Shown here: piece by piece, positions 8,383-16,512 of the stretch
How the letters are laid out: every line of letters begins with the position of its first letter
How positions within the stretch are numbered: position 1 is the first letter of the stretch
NCBI GenBank assembly: GCA_005778355.1
Contig: SXON01000028.1
Span: 1-64,000, forward strand
Reading direction: 5' to 3'
Source of the DNA: Pseudomonadota bacterium
Lineage (GTDB): Bacteria; Myxococcota_A; UBA796; SXON01
DNA: 64,000 nucleotides
The notes under the pieces: generated by a model
What the model was told of the DNA's origin: nothing
The model's database searches: none
What the model saw: only the letters and a program-made list of their open reading frames with translations
Program-made: the position numbers and the translations under genes

Positions 8383-9342
8383 ATGATTTCCCTCCTGCTG
8401 GCCTGCACCTCGTCGCTCGCCGTGGTGGAGAAACACCCCCGCGACAGCGGCACAGCCGACACCGCCGACACGGCCGACACGGCCGATACCAGCGACACCG
8501 AGCCCGTGCCGGTCGACTACGATTGCGACGCGCTCCCCAGCGCCCCGGTGGAAGACAACGAGCTCACGGCGCCGCGCGGCTACCACGACGTGCTCATCTC
8601 CGGCGATGGCTACGCCTACGGCTTCGATGGCAACTCGATCGTGCGCTCCACCTACGAGGGCCCGCTCGAGGTCTTCTTGCCTCGGGCCGGCAACATCCAG
8701 CAGATGGACTGGCTCCCCGACGGCGACATGGTGGTGGGCGACGACTTCTCGCAGGACCTCAAGCGCATCGACAACACCGGCGTGTCCAGCGTGATCGCGT
8801 CGGGACTGGGTGCGGTGTACGGCGTCGTCACCGGCCCGGATGACCACGTGTGGGTGGCCAACGGCCCCTCGATCTACCGGGTCGACCCCTCCACGGGCGA
8901 GGCGAAGGAATGGTCCCGCCTCGGCCGCGGCGTGCAGGCCCACTCGCTTGCCTTCAAGCCCGGCGACCCTCGGTTGTTTATCGGCTCGGTGGGTACCGGG
9001 ATCGTCTACACGGTCGCCTTCGACGAGAACTACGCGCGTGCCGGCGAGCCCGAGCAGTACCTGACGATCGACGGCACCGGCTGGCACGACGGCGTGGGCT
9101 TCGACGCCTGCGGCAACCTTTTCGTGGCCGACTACTACACCTCCGGCCTCTACCGAGTTGCCCCCGACCTGAGCGTCACCACCTTCTTCCGCGGCCGGCA
9201 ACGTGCGTACGGTCACGGGCTGGAGTGGGGCAACGGCGTGGGCGGCTGGCGGGCCGACGCGCTCTACCTGCCCCAACCCTACGACCAGAACACCGTGCGC
9301 GAAGTGGTGATCGGGGTGCCCTCGGCCTGGTCGGTCGAGTGA
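8383..9342 (+). CDS. Beta-propeller lipoprotein
   Basis: A 319-residue predicted lipoprotein. The N-terminus MISLLLACTSS has a lipobox with Cys8 after a very short hydrophobic stretch. It is followed by an Asp/Thr/Ala linker of repeated TAD units (about residues 22-38) that would lift the domain off the membrane. The rest has NHL/SMP-30-like blade motifs (WLPDGDMVVGDDF, GPDDHVWVANG, GFDACGNLFVADY), suggesting a six-bladed propeller. An in-frame ATG at 8368 is an alternative start. Its stop overlaps the GTG of the next gene (GTGA), so it heads the long envelope operon. Ligand or enzyme activity is unknown. Confidence 0.65.
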   Translation: MISLLLACTSSLAVVEKHPRDSGTADTADTADTADTSDTEPVPVDYDCDALPSAPVEDNELTAPRGYHDVLISGDGYAYGFDGNSIVRSTYEGPLEVFLPRAGNIQQMDWLPDGDMVVGDDFSQDLKRIDNTGVSSVIASGLGAVYGVVTGPDDHVWVANGPSIYRVDPSTGEAKEWSRLGRGVQAHSLAFKPGDPRLFIGSVGTGIVYTVAFDENYARAGEPEQYLTIDGTGWHDGVGFDACGNLFVADYYTSGLYRVAPDLSVTTFFRGRQRAYGHGLEWGNGVGGWRADALYLPQPYDQNTVREVVIGVPSAWSVE

Positions 9343-11210
9343 TCTTGCTTTTCGCGGCCCTCGCATGGGCCGACAACGCGCTCGCCGTGTTGCCCCTGGG
9401 CAAGGGCGCCGCCAGCGAGCAGTACGACGGCCTGGGCAAGGCGCTCAGCGGCATGATGGTGACCGACCTCGCGGGCGTGCCGGGGGTGCAGCTGGTGGAG
9501 CGAGGCGACCTCGACGCCCTGCTCGGCGAGATCAAGCTCTCGGAGACTGGATTCCTCGACCCGAAGTCGGCGCAGAAGCTCGGCAAGGGGGTTGGCGCCG
9601 AGTTCGTCGTGACCGGGAGCTACTCGGTGGTGGGCGACACTTTCGTGATGGACGCGCGCGTGGTTCGCGTGGAGACGGCGGAGATCGTCAAAGCCGCCGA
9701 CGCGCAGGGGACGCTCACCGACTTCGTGTCGGTAGAGAAGGAGCTGGTGGAAGAGCTGGTGACGGGGCTCGACCTGAGCTTGTCTTCCGCCGACCGTCGT
9801 AAGCTCATGTTGCAGACGCCCACGGAACGCTTCAGCGCGCTCGCCGCGTGGGGGGAGGGCCTTGCGCGGCGTGACGAGGGGAAGCTCGAGGCGGCGAAGG
9901 CGGCCTTCGAGAAGGCGCTCGCCGAAGACCCTGCGTTCACCGAGGCCCGCGCGGCGCTCGACGACCTCTCCTCCCGAGTGGCCGCCACCAAGGCGGCGGC
10001 GGCCGAGGCCACGAAGCTCGCCGCGAACGAAGCCTACAGTAAGGTTCTCGCGGCCGTGCCCGACGAGCGCACCCGTCCCGACGGCTTCGTCGACTCGGCC
10101 GAGACTCTGGGGCCCTGGGTTTTGCGCCTCGGCGTGCTCGAAGACCTCGGCCGCGAGTGCGATCGCTACGCGGAGATGTGGCACTACCTGGAGCGAAATC
10201 GTTTCGTGGTGCAGGAGCCGAAGCGCGCCTCGACCGACCGTGGCGTGTCGTCTTACGTCGCGATGCTCTGGGCCCAGGAGTACGGGCTCGACAAGGCCAA
10301 CCTGGAGCCGGGAACCCCCGAGTACCGTCGCCCGGCGCCCTACACGCGCGCGGCGGGGCTCGTACGCGATCTTGGCAGCTTCATCTTCAACGGTCACTCG
10401 CGCTTCAAGCGCACCAATGGGCTCTTGTCGTCGATGGGGGCCTGCCACGCGCCGGCGGCCCGGCTCGGCGAGATCGACAAGCTCCTCGACGGTGCCCGTC
10501 GAAACGGCGTCGCCGCCTCCCTGCAACGCCTGCCGCACGAGCCGCTCACTCTCGAGGACAAGCTCGATCTCTTCTGGGCGGAAACCCAGGCCGAGCACTT
10601 CGGCGCCAGCGCCGCGTTGTCGCGACGGGTCGACGCGGTGATCGCGCGCCACAAGGAGAGCGAGGAAGGCACGCGGGTGGTGCTCCGCGCCGTGGACGAC
10701 ATCCTGCGACTCGCGGCGGACTGGGAGAGCTACCGGGTGCGCACCCGCGGGCTCGGTGACGCCGAGATCGCACGGCGAATGGATCTTATCGCCAATGGCA
10801 AGCTCGCCAAGACCGAGGCCTGCGCGCGCGCGTTGCCGCTGCAACAGGGCGCGATCGCGTGGATCCCCATCTACGAGCGCTACAGCCAGGAGGAGTACTT
10901 CCGCGTGAAGCAGCACGTGGGCGGCGCGCTCATGACGTGGATCTACCCGGCCGACTTCGGCTGCTTCGAGGGGGTCAAGGGTCGATTCAAGTCGGGCGCC
11001 GAGGCCTGGGCCTACCTCGACGCGGCGCACGCTCGTGCCGACGACGCGCGCGCCAAGGCGCCCGAGTGCCTCCAGGCCTGGGCGAGCTTCGACCAGGTGC
11101 TCGCGGGGCAAAGGCAGTGGCGGGACGACCCCAGCATCTCGCCGGCGGCGCTCTTCGGGGTGTATGTCACCTGGAGCAACCTCGTGTACTACCGCTGCGC
11201 CGCGGAATAG
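9339..11210 (+). CDS. CsgG/FlgO-like periplasmic protein with TPR and C-terminal extension
   Basis: A 623-residue exported protein beginning on a GTG that overlaps the previous stop. A short signal (VILLFAALAWA) is followed at residues 15-145 by a CsgG-like domain: AVLPLG, LVERGDLDALLGEIKLSETGFLD, GAEFVVTGSY and DARVVRVETAEIV. CsgG relatives act in the periplasm or outer membrane, for example in curli export. A helical segment near 165-235 resembles one TPR pair (KLEAAKAAFEKALAEDPAF), and the C-terminal 380 residues are of unrecognised type with several Cys. A smaller paralogue of the N-terminal domain lies three genes downstream. No lipobox Cys is visible. It is probably an envelope assembly or sensing component of this operon. 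Confidence 0.65.
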   Translation: MILLFAALAWADNALAVLPLGKGAASEQYDGLGKALSGMMVTDLAGVPGVQLVERGDLDALLGEIKLSETGFLDPKSAQKLGKGVGAEFVVTGSYSVVGDTFVMDARVVRVETAEIVKAADAQGTLTDFVSVEKELVEELVTGLDLSLSSADRRKLMLQTPTERFSALAAWGEGLARRDEGKLEAAKAAFEKALAEDPAFTEARAALDDLSSRVAATKAAAAEATKLAANEAYSKVLAAVPDERTRPDGFVDSAETLGPWVLRLGVLEDLGRECDRYAEMWHYLERNRFVVQEPKRASTDRGVSSYVAMLWAQEYGLDKANLEPGTPEYRRPAPYTRAAGLVRDLGSFIFNGHSRFKRTNGLLSSMGACHAPAARLGEIDKLLDGARRNGVAASLQRLPHEPLTLEDKLDLFWAETQAEHFGASAALSRRVDAVIARHKESEEGTRVVLRAVDDILRLAADWESYRVRTRGLGDAEIARRMDLIANGKLAKTEACARALPLQQGAIAWIPIYERYSQEEYFRVKQHVGGALMTWIYPADFGCFEGVKGRFKSGAEAWAYLDAAHARADDARAKAPECLQAWASFDQVLAGQRQWRDDPSISPAALFGVYVTWSNLVYYRCAAE

Positions 11211-11219
11211 GGCCGCCCG

Positions 11220-11972
11220 ATGCTCCTGCTCCTCGCGATGATGGCCCTTGGCGAGCCGTCCCAGGGCGCACCCGCCATGGTCACCACCGTCAACGGGAGC
11301 GTCACGCTCGTCGATGGCGCGTCGCGCACCGCCGCGCCGCGGCCGCCGTTCCTGCTATCGACGTCCCAGCGCCTGGAGCTGGCGGCGGGCTCGCGCGTGG
11401 TGCTCTTGCGACAGGGCGGCGCCTTCGCGGTCGACGGGCCCAAGACGGTCGACCCCTCAGCCTTCACCCCCGGCCCGGCGGCCGACCCGGTGTCGAGCGC
11501 GCTCGCCAAGAAGACGAGCCTCGCCGTCGCAGGTGCTTCGCGGGCCTCGGGCTTCGCGCTCACTCGCCCCGTGGCCGGGGCCCCTGCGCTCGCGCTCCAC
11601 GAGCTGCGATGGCGTTGCGAGGCCTGCGGCGAGCAGGCTGTCACACTCTCGGACCTGCGCGAGGGGGGCACGGTGTGGAGCGCCACGGCGAGCGACGGGC
11701 TCGCCTACACTGGTCCGGTTCTCCCGCCGGGCGCCTACTCGCTCAACGTGGGCGGCCGCGAGTTCCTCGTGCGCATTGTCGATGGTACCGAGGCGGCGGC
11801 GCTGGTGGAGGCGGCGCAGCTCGCGTCGCTCCCCGAGGCCGACCGCGCCGCAGCGCTCGCGAGCGCCTACCTGCTCGGGGGCTTGCCCTCCGACGCCCTC
11901 CACGAGGCCGACAAGAGCGGTGATGCCGGGCTGGTGGCCGGCCTCGAGGCGGCGGCGGGCATCCTCCCGTGA
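11220..11972 (+). CDS. FecR-like exported protein
   Basis: A 250-residue exported protein with a short signal (MLLLLAMMALG) and then a small beta-rich domain: TTVNGSVTLVDGA, STSQRLELAAGSRVVLL and GGAFAVDGP. This is the pattern of FecR-type domains, which in other systems are periplasmic signal receivers. Residues 125-185 include one CxxC pair (RCEACGE) and a possible beta-sandwich. A short helical tail follows. It sits between the CsgG-like and CHASE2 genes and its stop overlaps the CHASE2 start by four bases, so the proteins are likely made together. The FecR assignment rests on motif resemblance only. Confidence 0.5.
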   Translation: MLLLLAMMALGEPSQGAPAMVTTVNGSVTLVDGASRTAAPRPPFLLSTSQRLELAAGSRVVLLRQGGAFAVDGPKTVDPSAFTPGPAADPVSSALAKKTSLAVAGASRASGFALTRPVAGAPALALHELRWRCEACGEQAVTLSDLREGGTVWSATASDGLAYTGPVLPPGAYSLNVGGREFLVRIVDGTEAAALVEAAQLASLPEADRAAALASAYLLGGLPSDALHEADKSGDAGLVAGLEAAAGILP

Positions 11973-13300
11973 AACCCCTGCGCGAGGTGATCGCGCGCGT
12001 GGGGCGCGACGTGGCGCAGGAGGTCGTGGTCAACGTGTTCGCGGCGGCCGCCTTGGCCTCGCTGGCCTTCGTCGGTCTCGGTGGCCGCATGGAGGACGTC
12101 TACCTTCGGCTCGGCGGCGTGGAGTCGCCGTCGAGCGTCGTGAGCGTGCTCGCCATCGACGAGGAGGCCCTGTACCTCTGGGACCCGGCAAACCCCGCGC
12201 CGGCGACGACGCCGCGGGCGCTGCTCGCCGTGCTCGTGGCCTTCCTGCAGTCGGCGGGGGCGAAGGTGGTCGTGCTCGACGTGCTCACCGACACCCCGGC
12301 ACCGGGTGACGACGCGCTCCTCGCCGCCGTGGTGGCGCACGGCCGGGTGGTGGCCGCCGAGCGCTTCACCGTGGGCGACGCCGTGCCCTTCGCGCCGGCC
12401 AGCGTGCTCGGCCACACCGTCGTGCCGGCCTACGCCAACCTCGGACAGGAAGAAACCACGCTTTTCTCGGGCGAGCTGCGGGTGCGCGCCGTGCCCCCCG
12501 TCATGTCGGTGGCGCGCTCGCGCCTGAGCGGGGCGTGGCCTGGCAACCTCGTGGGGGGCTTCGCCGACGACGAGGCGCCCATCCCGGCCCTGTCCCTCGC
12601 TGCGGCCTACCTGCACGCCGCCGACAAGACGGGCGCCCAGCTCGCGTCTGAGCTCGCGGCCGTATGCGGCGGTGTGCCCCTGAGCTGCACGGGCAATGCC
12701 GCCGCCCTTGGCCTCCCGGCGAGCACGCGCCTTTTGCACGAGTCTTTGCCCATTTATTTCCGAGGTGCCGAGGGGGCCGATGGAATCGCCACGGTACCGG
12801 CCGCGCGGGTGCTGCGGCTCATGGGCGAGAGCGCGCTCGCGCGTTCGCTGGGCATGGAGCTGCCGGTGAGCGTGCCGACGGATCTCGCCGGGGTGATCGC
12901 CGGTCGCGTGGTGCTGGTGGGACGCACCGACGCGGCGGCCGAAGACCGCTTTGTCACTCCGTTCTCGTTTCCCGCCTTCCAGGACGCGGACATGGCCGGG
13001 GTGCGTGTGCACGCGCAGGTGGTCGACCGGCTCCTCGCGGGGCGTCACCTGCACCGGGTGGACGGTCCCGTGGCCTGGGCGAGCGCGGCGGTGCTCGGCG
13101 CGCTGGTGCTCGCCACGGCGCGCCGGGCGGGTGCGTCCCACCTCGTGGGGTGGCTTGGCGCCCTCGGCCTCATCGGGGCCGGCGGCGCCTTCGCGTTCCG
13201 CGCCTTTCCTGGGGTGGTCATCGACACTGGCCCGGCGATGGCCACCGTCGCGGTGGCGATGATCGTGGTTCACCTCTACGCACGTGGAGCCGCAGAATGA
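11969..13300 (+). CDS. CHASE2-domain membrane sensor lacking an output domain
   Basis: A 443-residue inner-membrane protein. One N-terminal membrane helix (about 22-40) precedes a large extracytoplasmic CHASE2 domain: VVSVLAIDEEAL near the start, AKVVVLDVLTDT, LPIYFRGAEG and GRVVLVGRTDAAAEDRFVTPFS near the end, followed by MAGVRVHAQVVDRLL. Three C-terminal helices (about 360-440) complete it. CHASE2 is a sensory domain normally joined to a kinase, cyclase or phosphatase, but here the protein ends after the third helix with no cytoplasmic output module. It overlaps both neighbours by ATGA. The output is therefore inferred to lie in a partner, the CHAT protease two genes on being the obvious candidate. 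Confidence 0.8.
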   Translation: MKPLREVIARVGRDVAQEVVVNVFAAAALASLAFVGLGGRMEDVYLRLGGVESPSSVVSVLAIDEEALYLWDPANPAPATTPRALLAVLVAFLQSAGAKVVVLDVLTDTPAPGDDALLAAVVAHGRVVAAERFTVGDAVPFAPASVLGHTVVPAYANLGQEETTLFSGELRVRAVPPVMSVARSRLSGAWPGNLVGGFADDEAPIPALSLAAAYLHAADKTGAQLASELAAVCGGVPLSCTGNAAALGLPASTRLLHESLPIYFRGAEGADGIATVPAARVLRLMGESALARSLGMELPVSVPTDLAGVIAGRVVLVGRTDAAAEDRFVTPFSFPAFQDADMAGVRVHAQVVDRLLAGRHLHRVDGPVAWASAAVLGALVLATARRAGASHLVGWLGALGLIGAGGAFAFRAFPGVVIDTGPAMATVAVAMIVVHLYARGAAE

Positions 13301-13950
13301 GCTTCTTGCTGGCGTTGTTGAGCCTCGCCTGGGCCGGACCTGGCAGCGTGGCGGTGATGTACTTCCAGGACCAGGGCAACCCGGCGTTGGCGCCCTTGAA
13401 GGTGGGCCTCGCCCAGATGTTGACCAGCGACCTGGTTGGCGCGGGCTCAGCCAAGCTGGTTGAACGCCAGCAGTTGCAGGCGATCATGGACGAGCAGAAG
13501 CTCGGCCACTCAGCCATCGTCGACAAGGACACCGCGGCGAAGCTCGGGAAGTTGCTCGGCGCCGAGTACCTCGTGCTCGGCTCCTACTTCGAGTTCGCGG
13601 GCACCCTCAGGGTCGACGCGCGACTGGTTCGTGTCGAAACCGGGGAGATCGTGGCCAGCCACGGCGCCAACGGCACCGTCACGGGGTTCCTCGAGATCGA
13701 GAAGTCGGTCGCCACCCAGCTCCGCGCCAGCCTCGCGTCGGCCGTCCCGGGGGCGACCCCGCCCGCCGCGCTCGCGCCGCCCCCGGAGCCCACCGGCAAG
13801 GCGCTCGACGCCGCGATGGCCCTGTCCGACGGGCTCATCGCGCTCGACAGTCACGAGCTCCCCCGCGCGCGTGCCAGCTTCGAGGCAGCGATCGCCGCCG
13901 ACCCGCGTCTCGACGAGGCGCGCGCGCAGCTCGCCTCGCTGGAGTTGTAG
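13297..13950 (+). CDS. CsgG-like exported protein (small paralogue)
   Basis: A 217-residue exported protein. A signal (MSFLLALLSLAWAG) is followed by a CsgG-type domain at residues 18-150: AVMYFQDQGNPAL, LVERQQLQAIMDEQKLG, GAEYLVLGSYFEF and DARLVRVETGEIV. The same landmarks appear in the same order in the larger protein two genes upstream, so the two are paralogues. A Pro-rich linker and a short TPR-like helix pair (ARASFEAAIAADPRLDEARAQL) close the protein. It overlaps the CHASE2 stop by ATGA, and its TAG directly abuts the CHAT start. Two CsgG-like subunits beside a CHASE2 sensor suggest an envelope complex. Confidence 0.7.
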   Translation: MSFLLALLSLAWAGPGSVAVMYFQDQGNPALAPLKVGLAQMLTSDLVGAGSAKLVERQQLQAIMDEQKLGHSAIVDKDTAAKLGKLLGAEYLVLGSYFEFAGTLRVDARLVRVETGEIVASHGANGTVTGFLEIEKSVATQLRASLASAVPGATPPAALAPPPEPTGKALDAAMALSDGLIALDSHELPRARASFEAAIAADPRLDEARAQLASLEL

Positions 13951-16512
13951 ATGCGTCGTCGCGACTTCCTCGTACTGGTTCTCGGGGTGCCCGGATTCGC
14001 GTTGGCGGCCCCCACCGACGCGGGCGACGCGCTCTGGTCGCAGGGCGACATCGACGGCGCGATCGGCGCCTGGGAGCGTCTCCTCGCCTCCACGCCCAAG
14101 GGCGAGGAACGTGCCGCGATCTACCTGCGCATCGCCGCAGCCCAGCGTGAGGCCGGGCGACTCCGGGCCGCCGGGGGCTCGCTGGACGCGGCGGAGACGA
14201 TGGGGGGCGTCACCGGCGCGCTCTTGAACGAGAGGGGGCTCCTCGCGCTGGCCAGCGGCGACGCCTCGGTCGCCGTGACGGTGCTGGGCGACGCCTTCCG
14301 CGTCGCCAAGTCGGCCACCGCCGCTTCGGCCGTGGGACTGGCCGCGTCGATCGCCAACAACATGGGGCTCGCGCGGACGGCCCTCGGCCAGCACACCGAG
14401 GCGATGCGCGCTTACGAGGCGGCACGGAGCGTCTTCGTGTCGCTCGGCGACAAGGGGGGCGAGGCCGACGCCCTGGCCAATATCGGTCTCGCTCATCGTC
14501 GCCAGGGACAACTTCGCGAGGCGCGCGGTGCGCTCGACGCCGCCTTGCTGCTCGTCGACCCGGCTCGCGACGTGGCGCGCGCGATCGACATCCACAACGA
14601 CCTGGCCCTGGTGCTGCTCGATCTCGGGGCCGACGACGAGGCCGCCCGAGAGCTCGGCGTCGCGATGAACCGGGCGACCGGGGCAAGACGGGCGGCTCTC
14701 CTCGCCAATCTGGCTCAGGTGAGCGTCCGCCGGGGACAACTCGAGGAAGCTTCCCGTGGTTACCGCGAGGCCGAGGCGGAGTATCGTCGCGCCGGTCGCG
14801 ACGACGAGGCGCTCTCGGTGAGCATGCAGCGTGCCCTCGTGGAGGCCCCCGACGCATCCGCCTACCGCTCGGTGTACGAGCGCGCGAAGTCGCCGAGCAC
14901 CCGCGCCACCGCCGCCTTGAACCTCGCGGGGCTGCTCCTCGACAGTGACCGTCCCGAGGTCCTGCGCCTCGCCGCCGAGGCCCGCGCCCTCTCCGCGACG
15001 CGCGACGTGAGCTGGCGCGCCGACTACCTCGAGGGACGGGTCGCCCTCTCGGAGGGGCGTCGCGAGGCGGCCATGACCCTACTGCGCCGGGCCATCGACC
15101 AGCTGGAGCGCACTCGCGCCGGGCTGCGCGAGGCCGAGGCTCGAGGATTCCGCACCCGTCACGAGGGGGTGTACGCGGCGCTGCTCGACGCCACCTTGCT
15201 CGGCGGCGACACCCGGGGTGCAGCGGCGGTGGCCGAGCGCCTCGCCCTGTCCAGCCTCGACGCCCCACCCGTGCCCGAGGCCGAGGCCAGCGCGGTGAGG
15301 GCCGCCGAGGAGCGCCTGGCCTGGCTCGACCGTGAGCTCGAGGGCGCCACCGACGAGCGCGCCGCCGCCCTGCGTTTGCAGATGGGAAGGGCCGAGGCTG
15401 ATTTCGCCGCGAAGGTCGACGAGATTCGACTCTCCACCCCGCACTTCGCCGAGCTGGTGCGCACCGACCCGGAAGACCTCGAGGCGGTGCGTCGCGAGCT
15501 GCCCGAGGGCGTCGTGGTGCTCCAGCCCGTGGCTCTGGCCGACCGCCTGGTTCTGCTCGTGTACCGTCGCGAGCGCCTCGTGGCCCGCGAGGTGCCGATC
15601 GCCGCCAACGCGCTCAACACCCAGGTGATGCGCGTGTCGCGCAGCCTCCGCGCCGCCGACACCTGGGACCCCGCGTGGACGGCGGCGGAGTGTGAGAAGC
15701 TCGGCGCCTTGCTCTGGCAGCCGATCGCCCAGGAGATCGCGACGGCCAAGACCGTGGTGATCTCCGCAACGGGCGCGTTCCGTTTCCTGCCCTTTGCGCT
15801 CTTGCGGCATGGCGGCAAGTGGCTCGTGGAGGTGGTGCCCGTCGCGAGCGTGACTCACGTGGGTTCGCTGCGGATCGGCGCGGGACGCTTCGCGATGCAG
15901 GGGCCGGCTGCCTTGCTCGTGGGCAACCCCGACGGCAGCCTGCCGGGCGCCGAAGACGAGGTGATCACCATCCAGAAGCTCCTGCCCGGCGCCACCACGC
16001 TGGTGCGCGACCAGGGCACCCGGGGCGCGGTGCTCGGCGCCTGCGGCGGAAAGGGCCTGGTGCACCTCGCCACCCACGGCGTGCTCGACCCCGACGTGCC
16101 GGATCGTTCCCACATCGTGCTCACCGGCTACCCCGACCTCGCGGGTCGCCTCGGCTACCAGGAGATCCCGGCGCTGGGCCCGTGGATCGACCAGGCGCGC
16201 CTCGTCGTTCTCTCCGCCTGCGAGTCGGGCCTGCCGGTCGACAAGCCGGGAGGCGACGGCGTGCCGCGGGTGGGCATCAACGGCCTCGCCGCGCAGTTCC
16301 GCCGGGCGGGCGTCGAGACGCTCATCGCCTCGTTGTGGAGCGTGTCCGACGCGGGGACGATGGCCTTGATGAGCGAGCTCTACCGTCGCCTCGCGGCGGG
16401 CGACGACATCGCGCGGGCGATGCAGAACGCCCAGCTCTCCATGCTGCGCGACCCGGGCCTGGCGCACCCCTACTTCTGGGCGCCCTTCGTGGTCTTCGGG
16501 GACTGGCGGTGA
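13951..16512 (+). CDS. Tat-exported TPR-CHAT caspase-like protease
   Basis: An 853-residue protein. The N-terminus MRRRDFLVLVLG fits a twin-arginine signal (RRxFL) with AxA-type cleavage near residue 20, implying export as a folded protein. Residues 25-400 are TPR repeats (for example AMRAYEAARSVFVSLGD, ALANIGLAHRRQGQ). Residues 590-853 are a CHAT domain of the caspase-like clan, with His709 in HLATHG and Cys757 in SACESG as the dyad, the GINGLAAQF and SLWSVSD motifs, and the usual PYFWAPFVVFGDW ending. CHAT proteases elsewhere act after sensory cues, for example when bound to CRISPR effectors or gasdermins. Here the neighbours are extracytoplasmic sensors and there is no nuclease. Substrate unknown; the protease call is strong. 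Confidence 0.85.
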   Translation: MRRRDFLVLVLGVPGFALAAPTDAGDALWSQGDIDGAIGAWERLLASTPKGEERAAIYLRIAAAQREAGRLRAAGGSLDAAETMGGVTGALLNERGLLALASGDASVAVTVLGDAFRVAKSATAASAVGLAASIANNMGLARTALGQHTEAMRAYEAARSVFVSLGDKGGEADALANIGLAHRRQGQLREARGALDAALLLVDPARDVARAIDIHNDLALVLLDLGADDEAARELGVAMNRATGARRAALLANLAQVSVRRGQLEEASRGYREAEAEYRRAGRDDEALSVSMQRALVEAPDASAYRSVYERAKSPSTRATAALNLAGLLLDSDRPEVLRLAAEARALSATRDVSWRADYLEGRVALSEGRREAAMTLLRRAIDQLERTRAGLREAEARGFRTRHEGVYAALLDATLLGGDTRGAAAVAERLALSSLDAPPVPEAEASAVRAAEERLAWLDRELEGATDERAAALRLQMGRAEADFAAKVDEIRLSTPHFAELVRTDPEDLEAVRRELPEGVVVLQPVALADRLVLLVYRRERLVAREVPIAANALNTQVMRVSRSLRAADTWDPAWTAAECEKLGALLWQPIAQEIATAKTVVISATGAFRFLPFALLRHGGKWLVEVVPVASVTHVGSLRIGAGRFAMQGPAALLVGNPDGSLPGAEDEVITIQKLLPGATTLVRDQGTRGAVLGACGGKGLVHLATHGVLDPDVPDRSHIVLTGYPDLAGRLGYQEIPALGPWIDQARLVVLSACESGLPVDKPGGDGVPRVGINGLAAQFRRAGVETLIASLWSVSDAGTMALMSELYRRLAAGDDIARAMQNAQLSMLRDPGLAHPYFWAPFVVFGDWR

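Noticed and set aside
9279-11111. A 610-codon minus-strand open frame opposite the CsgG/TPR gene
   Set aside because: No recognisable domain and Arg/Val/Gly/His-rich noise; the plus strand has a signal peptide, CsgG motifs and coupled starts.
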